Assembly: GCA_965222425.1 (NCBI GenBank) | Contig: CBDCTW010000018.1 | Span: forward strand, 496,001-560,000 | DNA length: 64,000 bases | Direction of reading: 5' to 3' | Source of the DNA: CBDCNP01 sp965222425 | GTDB lineage: Bacteria > Acidobacteriota > Vicinamibacteria > Marinacidobacterales > DATDRI01 | Shown: piece after piece, positions 1 to 7,669 of the stretch | How the letters are laid out: each line of letters begins with the position of its first letter | How positions within the stretch are numbered: the first letter of the stretch is position 1 | Position numbers and translations under genes: made by a program | The notes under the pieces: model-generated | The model's input: the letters and a program-made list of their open reading frames with translations, nothing else | Told to the model about the DNA's origin: nothing | Database searches by the model: none

Positions 1-170
1 CACCGCGCAGAAAAAGTTCCGGCGTATCAAAGGCTATCGCCATATGGGCGCTCTCGTTCACGCGCTTAGAAGCAAACAGAAATCTCTTGACAGCGACGAG
101 TTTGCTGCCTAAGAGTATTCACAGGTGCCGCCGCTACCCGACCAAATTCAACAGCGGCCGGGACATCCCC
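1..170 (+). mobile_element. IS256-family element, right end only (copy A)
   Basis: These bases match the right end of the three complete IS256-type copies in this window (for example 12931-13100), with one silent difference near base 96 (GAC for GAT). It ends in the same terminal inverted repeat, finishing ...GGCCGGGACATCCCC at 170. The rest of the element lies left of the window. The flank just outside the end is CCAGCCGA; the matching duplication cannot be checked because the left end is not visible. The element end supplies the last residues of the adjacent minus-strand phosphoesterase. Confidence 0.95.
2..112 (+). CDS. IS256-family transposase, C-terminal part (partial)
   Basis: This is the last 36 codons of the mutator-type transposase whose full copies lie at 11747-13042, 30412-31707 and 54531-55826. 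The protein ends ...KSLDSDEFAA with a TAA stop at 110-112 and is identical to the other copies here. The gene is cut by the window edge, so catalytic residues are not visible. Confidence 0.93.
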   Translation, partial: TAQKKFRRIKGYRHMGALVHALRSKQKSLDSDEFAA

Positions 171-897
171 CCAGCCGATCCGCGAGGGGAGAAGGCAAGC
201 CAGCGGCGCGTATTTTCCTCTGAGTAAGCTCGTATCGGTATTCCACGCGGTGGATGGTCATGGTCATCCTGGTGGAGTCGAAAATGCCGAAGCTGGCACG
301 GTTGTCTCCATCACGCGGCTGACCGATCGAGCCGGGATTGATGAGGTAATGGGCATCCTCTCGGAGCTGCAGCCGGAACGTGGGGCTCGTGGGGACATAA
401 GTCGTCAACGATTCCGAGTCCAGGTAGAAGGCGACCGGAAAATGGCTGTGCCCGAAAAAGCATATCGGGAACTTGAGGAAGCGGAACACATTAAGCGCCT
501 CGATCTCTCCGAAGATGTAGGCGTCCTCATCGAGCGGCGTGCCATGAGAGATTGAAAACGTCTCGTCCACGTGGACCGGGCCTTGGGGAAGGCCGGCAAG
601 CCACTTGCGGTTGTGCGGAACGAGTTGTTTCTGAGTCCACTTGGCGGAGACGAGGGCGATGCGATTGAACATGTCACCCGATTCGACCCCGCTACATACC
701 TTATCGTGGTTCCCCCGGATGATGACGGCGCGCTTTAATGAGCGGACCATGTCGACGATGGGGTTGGGTTCCGCCCCGTAACCGACGATGTCTCCCAAAA
801 TCACGGTCCGGTCGAACCGTTTTCGCCGGACGAAACGGAGAACGGCGGTAAGCGCCTCGCGGTTCGAGTGAATGTCGCTGAGTATCAGGTATCTCAT
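148..897 (-). CDS. Metallophosphoesterase (YfcE/MJ0936-like), C-terminus replaced by IS end
   Basis: A 249-residue calcineurin-like phosphoesterase. The metal-binding motifs are visible in order: SDIHSN near residue 7, GDIVGYG near 36, GNHD near 62, SHGTP near 117 and GHSH near 149. Such enzymes hydrolyse phosphodiesters or phosphomonoesters using two metal ions; the substrate is unknown. The start ATG at 897 overlaps the aroK stop (ATGA), so it is the third gene of the aroA-aroK operon. The last codons are not native: IS copy A ends at 170 and the frame runs on into it, finishing ...LADRLGGCPGRC. Relatives usually end shortly after this point, so only a few residues seem to be lost and the catalytic core is intact. 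Confidence 0.88.
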   Translation of the reverse strand: MRYLILSDIHSNREALTAVLRFVRRKRFDRTVILGDIVGYGAEPNPIVDMVRSLKRAVIIRGNHDKVCSGVESGDMFNRIALVSAKWTQKQLVPHNRKWLAGLPQGPVHVDETFSISHGTPLDEDAYIFGEIEALNVFRFLKFPICFFGHSHFPVAFYLDSESLTTYVPTSPTFRLQLREDAHYLINPGSIGQPRDGDNRASFGIFDSTRMTMTIHRVEYRYELTQRKIRAAGLPSPLADRLGGCPGRC

Positions 898-1424
898 CGA
901 CTCTCGCAGTACGATTGCAGCACGTTGGCGAGCCGCGCGGTTACTTTCGCCAGTGGCAACGCGTTCACGTCGAAACGGATATCGGCCTTACGATAGTCTG
1001 GCAAGCGCTCGTCCAAGAGTGCCCTGACTTGCTTCGTTGTGTGCCACAAGGGTCGATGCTGTCCTCGAGCGCTGCGCTCGAGCACCAGTTCGGTCGGCGC
1101 ATCCAACCAAACGGTTACGCCACTGAAACCCATGATCTCCCGGTTCTCGGGCCGAGTGAAAGTCCCCCCACCGGTGGCGATGACTCCTGGTTCTTGTTTC
1201 ACGATCTTACGAAGGCGCTCGGTCTCGATCACGCGGAACGAGCCTTCGCCACCTGCGGCGAAGATTTCGTGGATCTTCTTCCCCGTGTCTTGCTCGATCT
1301 CTTCATCCAAATCATAGAACGGCACGCCGAGACGCCTGGCAACTCCACGTCCCACGGTGCTCTTACCGACCCCCATGAAACCGATGATGAAGAACCGGGT
1401 CCCGTTGACAACATTCTCGGTCAT
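894..1424 (-). CDS. aroK: Shikimate kinase
   Basis: A 176-residue cytoplasmic P-loop kinase that phosphorylates the 3-hydroxyl of shikimate in chorismate synthesis. The Walker A motif GFMGVGKST is at residues 15-23, followed by the substrate-binding DLDEEIE segment near 38, the GGG motif (ATGGGTF) near 84, and the lid region around QHRPLW near 122. The length is normal for AroK. The start ATG at 1424 overlaps the aroA stop and the stop overlaps the phosphoesterase start, giving three translationally coupled genes. Regulation is not visible. Confidence 0.95.
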   Translation of the reverse strand: MTENVVNGTRFFIIGFMGVGKSTVGRGVARRLGVPFYDLDEEIEQDTGKKIHEIFAAGGEGSFRVIETERLRKIVKQEPGVIATGGGTFTRPENREIMGFSGVTVWLDAPTELVLERSARGQHRPLWHTTKQVRALLDERLPDYRKADIRFDVNALPLAKVTARLANVLQSYCESR

Positions 1425-2698
1425 GCAACCGCTTGGTCCAAAGTCTCCCAGAACTCAGGGAAGGAAACGCTCGCGGCGCTTTTTCCTTTGATCTGGCATG
1501 TTCCGTCGACACCGAGTGATGCCACTCCCCACGCCATCGCGATGCGGTGATCGCCGAAGCTGTCGAGACTGGCCGCCCGCATCGGCCTTCCCCCTCTTAT
1601 CCGCAGCCCGTCCGGCAGTTCTTCCACGTCGACGTTCAGGGCACGCAGTCCCTTCGCCAAAGCATGTATCCGATCGGACTCTTTCACCCGGAGTTCGGAG
1701 GCCCCGCGAATGATTGTTTCCCCATGTGCGAACGAGGCGGCCACGGCGAGGGCGGGGATCTCGTCGATGAGCCCGGGCACGCGTTCGGCGGGCACTTCCA
1801 CGCCGGCTAGCTCGGCACCTTGCACCCGCACCGTACCGATGACCTCTCCGTCTTGATCCTGCTCCTCCTCGATAGTCACCCGAGCACCCATGGACTGGAG
1901 GACTTCGATGAAGCTGGTACGAGTCGGGTTCAATCCGACGTCCGCCACGAGGAGATTGGATCCAGGAAAAACTGCGGCCCCCACAATGAAGAAAGCTGCG
2001 GACGAGATATCGCCCGGAATCCTTATTCTTGTGGATTGCAGCTCGCTTCCGCCGGTGATGCGGACGCCATCCTCACCGATGGAGACGGGCACCCCGAACC
2101 GCATGAGAGCGAGCTCGGTATGGTTGCGAGAGGGAAGCGGCTCCTGAACGCGGGTGTCGCCCTCGGCATGGAGTCCCGCAAGCAAGACGGCGGTTTTTAC
2201 TTGGGCACTCGCGACCGGAGACCTGTAAAGTATGCCTTTGAGGCTCCTGCCACCGCGAATGTGAAGTGGTGCTCGTCCCTCATCGGTCGATTCGATACGT
2301 GCGCCCATCCGCTCCAACGGATCGATGACTCGGTGCATCGGTCTGCGCTCCAAGCTTTCGTCTCCGGTCAAGTGGCTGTCGAACGGTTGGGGCGCGAGGA
2401 GACCACAAGCCATACGGAGCGTGGTCCCCGAGTTTCCCGCATATAGGGTCGAAGAGGGTGCACGAAAGCCGAGATAGCCCTTGCCCGAGATAGAGACTCG
2501 ATCTTGCTGCCGGTCTACGGAAACGCCGATGGCCTCGAGAAGGTCGAGCGTGCGTTGGCAGTCTTCGCCCGCGGGATAGCGCTCGATGACGGACTTGCCT
2601 CGGGCAATCGACGCGAAAAGCGCCGCCCGATGCGCGATCGACTTATCGCCGGGTAACGCAACGGTGCCGCGCAAACGTATCCCGACTGTTGGCTTCAT
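1421..2698 (-). CDS. aroA: 3-phosphoshikimate 1-carboxyvinyltransferase (EPSP synthase)
   Basis: A 425-residue enzyme that joins shikimate-3-phosphate and phosphoenolpyruvate. Visible motifs are PGDKSIAHR at residues 16-24, GNSGTTLR near 89, IPGDISSAAFF near 229, RVKESDR near 334 and FGDHRIAMA near 379. The GDKS form and the NSGTT loop resemble Bacillus-type enzymes more than the GSKS form of E. coli; the loop keeps its glycine. It is the first gene of a coupled aroA-aroK-phosphoesterase unit. The start is the ATG at 2698, about 160 bp from the divergent anti-sigma gene, so the promoters for both lie in 2699-2856. Confidence 0.95.
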   Translation of the reverse strand: MKPTVGIRLRGTVALPGDKSIAHRAALFASIARGKSVIERYPAGEDCQRTLDLLEAIGVSVDRQQDRVSISGKGYLGFRAPSSTLYAGNSGTTLRMACGLLAPQPFDSHLTGDESLERRPMHRVIDPLERMGARIESTDEGRAPLHIRGGRSLKGILYRSPVASAQVKTAVLLAGLHAEGDTRVQEPLPSRNHTELALMRFGVPVSIGEDGVRITGGSELQSTRIRIPGDISSAAFFIVGAAVFPGSNLLVADVGLNPTRTSFIEVLQSMGARVTIEEEQDQDGEVIGTVRVQGAELAGVEVPAERVPGLIDEIPALAVAASFAHGETIIRGASELRVKESDRIHALAKGLRALNVDVEELPDGLRIRGGRPMRAASLDSFGDHRIAMAWGVASLGVDGTCQIKGKSAASVSFPEFWETLDQAVA

Positions 2699-2856
2699 AG
2701 TGAAATGGTACCATGCCCCGGTCTAAGGGGGCGAATCCTGGGGCCCGCCCTTGATTGCTGCGGCGACTTTGTGTTAGTAAATGCCGAAGATTCCGGGGCC
2801 TCAGCGGTACGTTCCCCCGGTCAGGCCGATTCACCGAGACGCGAGGAAGACACTGA

Positions 2857-3294
2857 ATGGGTTCCGCCAGCAAGGTTGTTCGAATCGACATTCAGAGTAG
2901 TTTCGAGATGGTGGGTTTGGTTCAGGCGGTCTTCGAGTCCATCTCCGCCCAGATCGGCTTCGACCAGGATTCCTCGCATTGGATGAGCGTGGCCATCCAA
3001 GAATCGGTGACCAACGCGGTCCGTCACGGGAACAAAATGGACGCCACGAAGCGCGTCGTAGTGCGCTTCGAGCTACACGGTCAGGAGTTCCAGATCTACG
3101 TTGAGGACGAAGGAGAGGGATTCGATCTGGAGAAGCTCCGCGACCCCTTGGCCGAGGAAAATTTGCTGCGCGCCAACGGAAGGGGCATCTTCTTCATGAA
3201 GAACTTCATGGACGAAGTGGAGTACCGCTTCCCGCCAAATTGCGGTACACAAGTCAAGATGGTGAAGAAGATCTCGACGGTGAAGCCAGACTAG
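2857..3294 (+). CDS. RsbW-type anti-sigma regulatory factor (HATPase_c_2)
   Basis: A 145-residue single-domain GHKL ATPase. The N box is AIQESVTNAVRHGNK near residues 47-61, the G1 box is EDEGEGFD near 88-95, and the G2-like segment GRGIFFMKNF is near 109. Proteins of this family bind and inactivate a sigma factor or phosphorylate an anti-anti-sigma factor in partner-switching modules. No sigma factor or STAS partner is encoded nearby, so the partner is unknown. Its 3' end overlaps the convergent DUF2085 gene by about 41 bp. Confidence 0.85.
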   Translation: MGSASKVVRIDIQSSFEMVGLVQAVFESISAQIGFDQDSSHWMSVAIQESVTNAVRHGNKMDATKRVVVRFELHGQEFQIYVEDEGEGFDLEKLRDPLAEENLLRANGRGIFFMKNFMDEVEYRFPPNCGTQVKMVKKISTVKPD

Positions 3295-3640
3295 ACCCAC
3301 CCCGCGCCGCTAGCCAACTCAGCGATCCGATCAAGAAAAAAAAGCCGAAACCGAGGCCGGTCAGGGCCCGAAGCGTGTTGCTCCCCTCGTAGGCTTCCAA
3401 AGCCCGCAGTACTATGTCCAGCCCAAGGGGGGCAGCACCGAGGAGGCAGACCTCCACCCGAGGAATGGGACGGCGAGTCAGGATGTACGCCGCAGCGAGC
3501 AAAACTCCTACCGTGATCGCCGTACACCGGACACACAGCGGCAACTGGGCGCCGTAGATGAACCAACTTCGCTCAGGTATTTGGTGGCAGAAAACGCCCA
3601 TGAGTTGAAACAGCGCCGCGTAGGCCCAGCCCGCCATCAT
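3254..3640 (-). CDS. DUF2085 membrane protein
   Basis: A 128-residue membrane protein with about three or four hydrophobic segments. The DUF2085 signature is present: CHQIPERSWFIYG near residues 18-30 and PLCVRCTAITVG near 34-45, with the conserved Cys, His and CxxC-type residues. The function of the family is unknown. The frame is open further upstream but runs into the preceding gene, so the start was set at the ATG ending at 3640, two bases past that gene's stop; the next ATG (3637) is equally possible. It is probably cotranscribed with the membrane protein upstream. The 3' end overlaps the convergent anti-sigma gene. Confidence 0.75.
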   Translation of the reverse strand: MMAGWAYAALFQLMGVFCHQIPERSWFIYGAQLPLCVRCTAITVGVLLAAAYILTRRPIPRVEVCLLGAAPLGLDIVLRALEAYEGSNTLRALTGLGFGFFFLIGSLSWLAARGGSSLASPSRSSSPS

Positions 3641-3642
3641 TA

Positions 3643-4125
3643 TCAATCCTTGAAGATGCGGAAGCCTTTTTGGAAAATCAGAGGTCTTCCGCCCTGCTCC
3701 AACGAGGCCTCGTCGAATGAATGGATTCCCGCCGCTACGTTGAGCAACGGAAGAGGCAGCCAACAACAAACCCCGACGATAAAAAACGTCAGCACGAAAG
3801 ATACGGCCAAGTAGGAGAACCAACCGCCGAAGATTAGCAACGCGTCTTTCACGTGATCTCGATTCTTCAGTAACAAGAGACCGAGGCCAGGCGCGAGGAA
3901 ACTGACAACCATTGGAACCGCCGGATGTAGCTCGGTCGATTTCTCTGTATCGGGAGTAGTCGGTGATGTCGTGGGCGACGTAGGAGGTGGTGTGGGCGGT
4001 GGGGAGAGGAGTGTTTTCTTGACTGAGGCCTTGGCCTTGGGTTTCACCTGCGAGGAATCGCTTGCTCGCGTCTTCTTTTTGCGGGGGGCCTTGCGAGAGG
4101 TGGGTTCCTTTTTCTTCGTCGCCAT
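3643..4125 (-). CDS. Hypothetical membrane protein with basic, Pro/Thr-rich N-terminus
   Basis: A 160-residue protein that I do not recognise. The first 35 residues are rich in Lys and Arg (KKKEP, RKAPRKKK), followed by a Pro/Thr/Ser linker with repeated PPPT and SPTT units (about 42-60). Two or three hydrophobic segments follow (VVSFLAPGLGLLLL near 72; FGGWFSYLAVSFVLTFFIVGV near 99-120). The layout suggests a small inner-membrane protein with a cytoplasmic basic tail. It lies two bases from the DUF2085 gene, so the pair is likely cotranscribed. Confidence 0.6.
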   Translation of the reverse strand: MATKKKEPTSRKAPRKKKTRASDSSQVKPKAKASVKKTLLSPPPTPPPTSPTTSPTTPDTEKSTELHPAVPMVVSFLAPGLGLLLLKNRDHVKDALLIFGGWFSYLAVSFVLTFFIVGVCCWLPLPLLNVAAGIHSFDEASLEQGGRPLIFQKGFRIFKD

Positions 4126-4183
4126 GGAGTGAGGACTATAGTCAAGGTGCTCGAGTCCGTCAAGAACTCATGCACGCCGTGGG

Positions 4184-5771
4184 TTACGGTCTCGCGTCAT
4201 CTCGAGACCTTTGCCCAGGAGGGGCCGGGCTGGCCTCGGCAAAAATCCTGCCCCCGCACTCCGCCATGACGCGGATGCGCAAAGAGGGCTCGTCCACCAG
4301 CTCTTGGAAACGATGAGGTTCGGTGAGAGTCACGATGCGGCCCCACTCGACCACGCGGATTCGAAACTCCTCGAGAGTCCAGATCTCTCCTAAGCGGTCC
4401 TTCGTGTAGAAGTGAGCTTGGGGATAGAAACTCTTGTAGCAAATCACCTCTTCATCGGGGCTAGCTCTGCGAATCCCATGGATGCGAGCGTCTTGAGCGA
4501 CTTGTACGGCTCCATCAGGGGCGCCACATAAAGAACGAGGACAAGGGTCAATATCACCGAGCTCCCCACCAGATCCCGAAAAGCCACGCGAGGGCGCCTT
4601 CGCCCAAGCAGGTACGTTGCGACGCTGAGAACGATCACCAAAGACCCCAAGACCTGGCCGCCTTCAACGATCGCGGGGAGACGGCTCCCGATCCCATAGA
4701 CGGCGGCGGCCCCAAGGACGATTGAAAGGCCGACGTGAAACGTGAGAGGCCGGCCGAGCCATCGAGCTCCCGGTTCTTCGGTTCGGGACTCGTCGGTCCA
4801 GAACGTTCCGGCGAGGAGGGAAAGGGGAGGAGGATCGGCAAGATATAACCGGGCAGCTTTGAGCTCGCCAGCAAAAAAAAGACTAGTGGAACACCGCTCC
4901 ACAACAACAAGAACACTCGACGTGGATCTCTATTCCGAAACGCGCTCCAGACTGCACGGGGAATGAAGGCGGTCCACGGGACGAGAGCCACGACGAGAAT
5001 GGGAAGATAGTAGTAGAACGGACCAGGATGGTGGTGGATCGTGGTCAGGAACCGATCGAGGTTGTGCTGAAAGAAGAAGGACTCCACGTATTCCCAACCC
5101 TGGGCGTTGAGGATCGCTATGTGCCAGGGGGCGACCACCGCTAGAAACGAGGCGGCGGATGTCAGCAGGCTCCTGGGTTTCGGTAGCACGCGGCGATGTC
5201 TCGCCAGCTCGAAGAGAAAAATGATGAGCAGGGGGAGCACGATGCCGACCGGGCCTTTCGCGAGGACGGCCGCTCCGAACGACGCGTAGGCGACCGCGAG
5301 CCATATATGAGCAGGGCGTGCCGTCGCGTATAGGAGGTAGGTTCCTAGCCCAAGAGTAAGGGTAAAGGTCAGAATGGAGTCCATGATCGCCGCCCGTCCG
5401 TAGAGGACCATTCCGAGGGAGCTCGCTAAGACAACCGCGGATCGAATGCCGCTCGCAAAACCGAATAGCCGAGCCCCCAGAAAGCCGATGGATAGGCAGG
5501 TACCGAGGGCGGCGACCGCCGAAGGGAGTCGCGCCGCGGCCTCCGTCTCTCCTAGCACCCACATGCTTGCGGCGGCGGCCCAATAGAAAAGCGGGGGTTT
5601 GTGAAGCCAGGGCTCACCGCGAAGCTGCGGAGTTACCCAGTCGCCTCGTTCCAACATTCCTCGCGACACCTCGGCGTAGCGAGACTCGTCTGGACCGATC
5701 AGACCCACGCCTCCCAACCGATAAAAGAAGGAAATGGTGCCCAGGACGACAAGAGCCCCGATGAGACGCAT
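4184..5771 (-). pseudogene. ArnT/PMT-type lipid-linked glycosyltransferase, two frameshifts
   Basis: Three consecutive minus-strand frames make one GT83-type integral-membrane glycosyltransferase. The first (5771 to about 4828) carries the N-terminal catalytic region: GPDESRYAEVSRGM near residue 27, WLHKPPLFYW near 56, the long first loop, and KLPGYILP near 309. The second (about 4827-4461) continues with LSLLAGTFW and four hydrophobic segments. The third (to 4184) is the soluble tail EVICYKSFYPQAHFYT. Both breaks are repaired by one extra base in a G4 run on the plus strand, at 4824-4827 and 4457-4460. Intact, the enzyme would transfer a sugar from a polyprenyl-phosphate donor to lipid A or an envelope glycan. 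It is either a recent pseudogene or a gene with consensus errors. Confidence 0.8.
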
Positions 5772-5821
5772 CGGAACGCACTATAATGATAATCCATGTT
5801 GACCAACCTGCCTGTCATTCA

Positions 5822-5854
5822 CAGCAGGCCCAGCAGGCCCAGCAGGCCCAGCAG
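5822..5854. repeat. 9-bp tandem repeat (CAGCAGGCC, about 3.7 copies)
   Basis: The unit CAGCAGGCC is repeated three times with a partial fourth. It lies just upstream of the preferred IMPase start. If an upstream ATG at 5786 is used it encodes a (QQA)n tract, because the 9-bp unit keeps the frame. Confidence 0.85.
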
Positions 5855-5869
5855 GGAACGAACACCGCA

Positions 5870-6649
5870 ATGAGAGCGGTTGCCGCCGCTATCGAGGCTG
5901 CGCTCGCCGGGGGCAACGTGATCCGCGGCTTCTATGGCCGCAAGTTCGAGGTCTCGTTCAAAGGCGACCTCGACCTCGTCACTGAGGCGGACATCCAGTC
6001 GGAACGAACCGTCGTTTCCATCCTTAGAAAGCGCGTGCCGGGGGTTGGGATCCTTGCTGAGGAGAGCGGTCAGAGCGAAGAGACAAGCGACCGGCGGTTC
6101 ATCGTGGATCCCTTGGACGGGACAACCAACTTCGCTCACGGCTATCCCGTCTTCGCCGTATCGATTGGCTATGAAGAGGACGGTGAGATACGAGCGGGCG
6201 TCGTTTATGACCCCACTTGCGAAGAGCTCTTCGTTGCCGAGAAGAGTGGGGGCGCATTCTTGAACGGAAGAAGGCTCCAGGTTTCCCGGACGCGCGGGCT
6301 TCGCAATGCGTTAATGGTCACCGGTTTTCCCTACGACTTGCTCGAAGATGTCACTGGGAATTTGCGACTGTTCGCTCGCTTCATGGCGGAAGTGCGAGCC
6401 ATCCGTCGCGATGGCTCGGCGGCTTTGGACATGTGCTACGTGGCGGCTGGTCGCTACGAGGGATTTTGGGAAGAGAAGCTTGGGCCTTGGGACACCGCGG
6501 CGGGATCGATCATCGTCGCCGAGGCAGGAGGCCAGGTGAGCAACTTTTCGGGAGAAGCTTTCAATTGCCACGGGAAACAGGTGCTCGCTTCGAACGGTGT
6601 CCTACACCGAGAGATGTTGCGCCTGCTCACAGACCCCGCTCCCCGGTGA
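5870..6649 (+). CDS. Inositol monophosphatase family enzyme (SuhB-like)
   Basis: A 259-residue Mg-dependent phosphatase of the IMPase superfamily. Metal-site motifs are visible: ILAEESG near residue 61, the signature VDPLDGTTNFAHGYP near 79-93, and the late motif GPWDTAAGSIIVAEAGG near 203-219. Members dephosphorylate inositol-1-phosphate or related sugar phosphates; some are SuhB-type transcription cofactors. The start at 5870 was chosen because family members begin near here and an AGGGA lies about 12 bases upstream. The frame is open back to an ATG at 5786 through the 9-bp tandem repeat, so a longer form is possible. It is divergent from the ArnT-like gene. Confidence 0.88.
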   Translation: MRAVAAAIEAALAGGNVIRGFYGRKFEVSFKGDLDLVTEADIQSERTVVSILRKRVPGVGILAEESGQSEETSDRRFIVDPLDGTTNFAHGYPVFAVSIGYEEDGEIRAGVVYDPTCEELFVAEKSGGAFLNGRRLQVSRTRGLRNALMVTGFPYDLLEDVTGNLRLFARFMAEVRAIRRDGSAALDMCYVAAGRYEGFWEEKLGPWDTAAGSIIVAEAGGQVSNFSGEAFNCHGKQVLASNGVLHREMLRLLTDPAPR

Positions 6650-6755
6650 CAGCTATCCGGTTTTGAGGACACCGGTGTTCGCCCCCTCTCTCAATCGCCT
6701 CCCCTAATTGACGCAGAATTAAGGGCCAAAGTGCCTGTCGGTCTTTTGGCGTGGC

Positions 6756-6771
6756 TGGCATAGGTTCTGCA
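6756..6771 (+). promoter_or_regulatory. Candidate sigma54 (-24/-12) promoter
   Basis: The string TGGCATAGGTTCTGCA fits the sigma54 consensus TGGCAYRNNNNTTGCW at every fixed position except one, with the required 10-bp GG-to-GC spacing. It lies about 127 bp upstream of the beta-barrel gene. No sigma54 activator is encoded in the window, so this rests on the match alone. Confidence 0.4.
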
Positions 6772-6897
6772 CTTACTTCAAGAAGCATCTCTAGAGCCCC
6801 CCCAGAATGCGAAGACTGCAAGACAAGGGAGACGCCTGGCGAGTTCCGCTAGTGGCAACCGCGTATTTTGGCGTCCGGCACGAAACGAGAGGGCTCC

Positions 6898-7560
6898 ATG
6901 AGAACCGCAGTGTTGATCCTTGGGACCTTGTTGGTGACCGTTCCCACCAAGGCGGACTCCTTTTCTATCAGGCTCGGCTTGTTCTCACCGCGGGGCGATA
7001 GTCAGCTCTGGGCAGAGAATGTAGGGACCTTCGATTACAGCGTCAACGATTTCGACTCGCTCTTCGCGGGAGTCGCGTTCGATGTCGAGCTAAACGAGTA
7101 CGTGGACATCGAGATGGGCGTGGACGGCTACAGCCGAACCGTGGCCTCCCGCTATCGGGATTTCGTGCGAGACGATGGCAGCGAGATCGTTCAGGATATA
7201 CGGTTGCGGGTAGCTCCGATCATTCTCGGAGTGCGCTTCTTTCCAGCCGGGAAGTTCCACGTACTCCTGCCTTACGTTTTCGCGGGGCTGGGCCTGTACG
7301 TATACGAGTACCGAGAGAAGGGCGAGTTCATCGACTTCGAGACTTCCGAGATCTTTGGGGCCGTCTTCTACGATCGTGGAGTGAGCGCCGGCCTCTACGC
7401 GGCGGCGGGTCTCGAGGCGTCGCTCACCCCGGGCTTTCTTGTCTTCGGGGAGTTACGGCGCCACTTTGTCCGTGCCCAGCACGGCGGCGACTTCGCGAGT
7501 CTCGGCGACTTCGATCTGGGTGCAACTCAACTTGGCTTCGGGATCACGTTTCGATTCTGA
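6898..7560 (+). CDS. Outer-membrane beta-barrel protein (OmpW/OmpA-barrel-like)
   Basis: A 220-residue protein with a Sec signal peptide (MRTAVLILGTLLVTVPTKA, cleavage near 19-20), then alternating amphipathic strands rich in aromatic and glycine residues. It ends in the classic strand ...TQLGFGITFRF with a terminal Phe, the BAM recognition feature of outer-membrane barrels. The frame is open slightly upstream, but the ATG at 6898 gives a complete signal peptide and follows a purine-rich GAGAGG. The ligand is unknown. A sigma54-like promoter lies upstream. Confidence 0.75.
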   Translation: MRTAVLILGTLLVTVPTKADSFSIRLGLFSPRGDSQLWAENVGTFDYSVNDFDSLFAGVAFDVELNEYVDIEMGVDGYSRTVASRYRDFVRDDGSEIVQDIRLRVAPIILGVRFFPAGKFHVLLPYVFAGLGLYVYEYREKGEFIDFETSEIFGAVFYDRGVSAGLYAAAGLEASLTPGFLVFGELRRHFVRAQHGGDFASLGDFDLGATQLGFGITFRF

Positions 7561-7597
7561 GGGTCGGCCGTCGATGCCGCGCGAGCTCAGCATTGAT

Positions 7598-7606
7598 TGC
7601 TATAAT
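7598..7606 (+). promoter_or_regulatory. Extended -10 promoter upstream of htrA
   Basis: TGCTATAAT is a perfect extended -10 element (TGN-TATAAT), about 63 bp upstream of the htrA start. No good -35 box is seen, which is usual for extended -10 promoters. Confidence 0.45.
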
Positions 7607-7669
7607 GGTATGATTCGTCTAGCTCGGCGAGCTGGGCGCAAGATCTTGTAGGTTAGGAGTGTGACCGAA

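Noticed and set aside
250..555. Plus-strand open frame of 101 codons opposite the phosphoesterase
   Set aside because: It lies antisense to a gene with all metallophosphoesterase motifs and has no family-like sequence; an ordinary shadow frame in GC-rich DNA.
1820..2446. 208-codon plus-strand frame antisense to aroA
   Set aside because: aroA motifs on the other strand are unambiguous; the antisense frame has no motifs or ribosome site.
5822..5854. CRISPR-like array
   Set aside because: The 9-bp units are contiguous with no spacers; no cas genes are in the window and no other spaced repeats were found.
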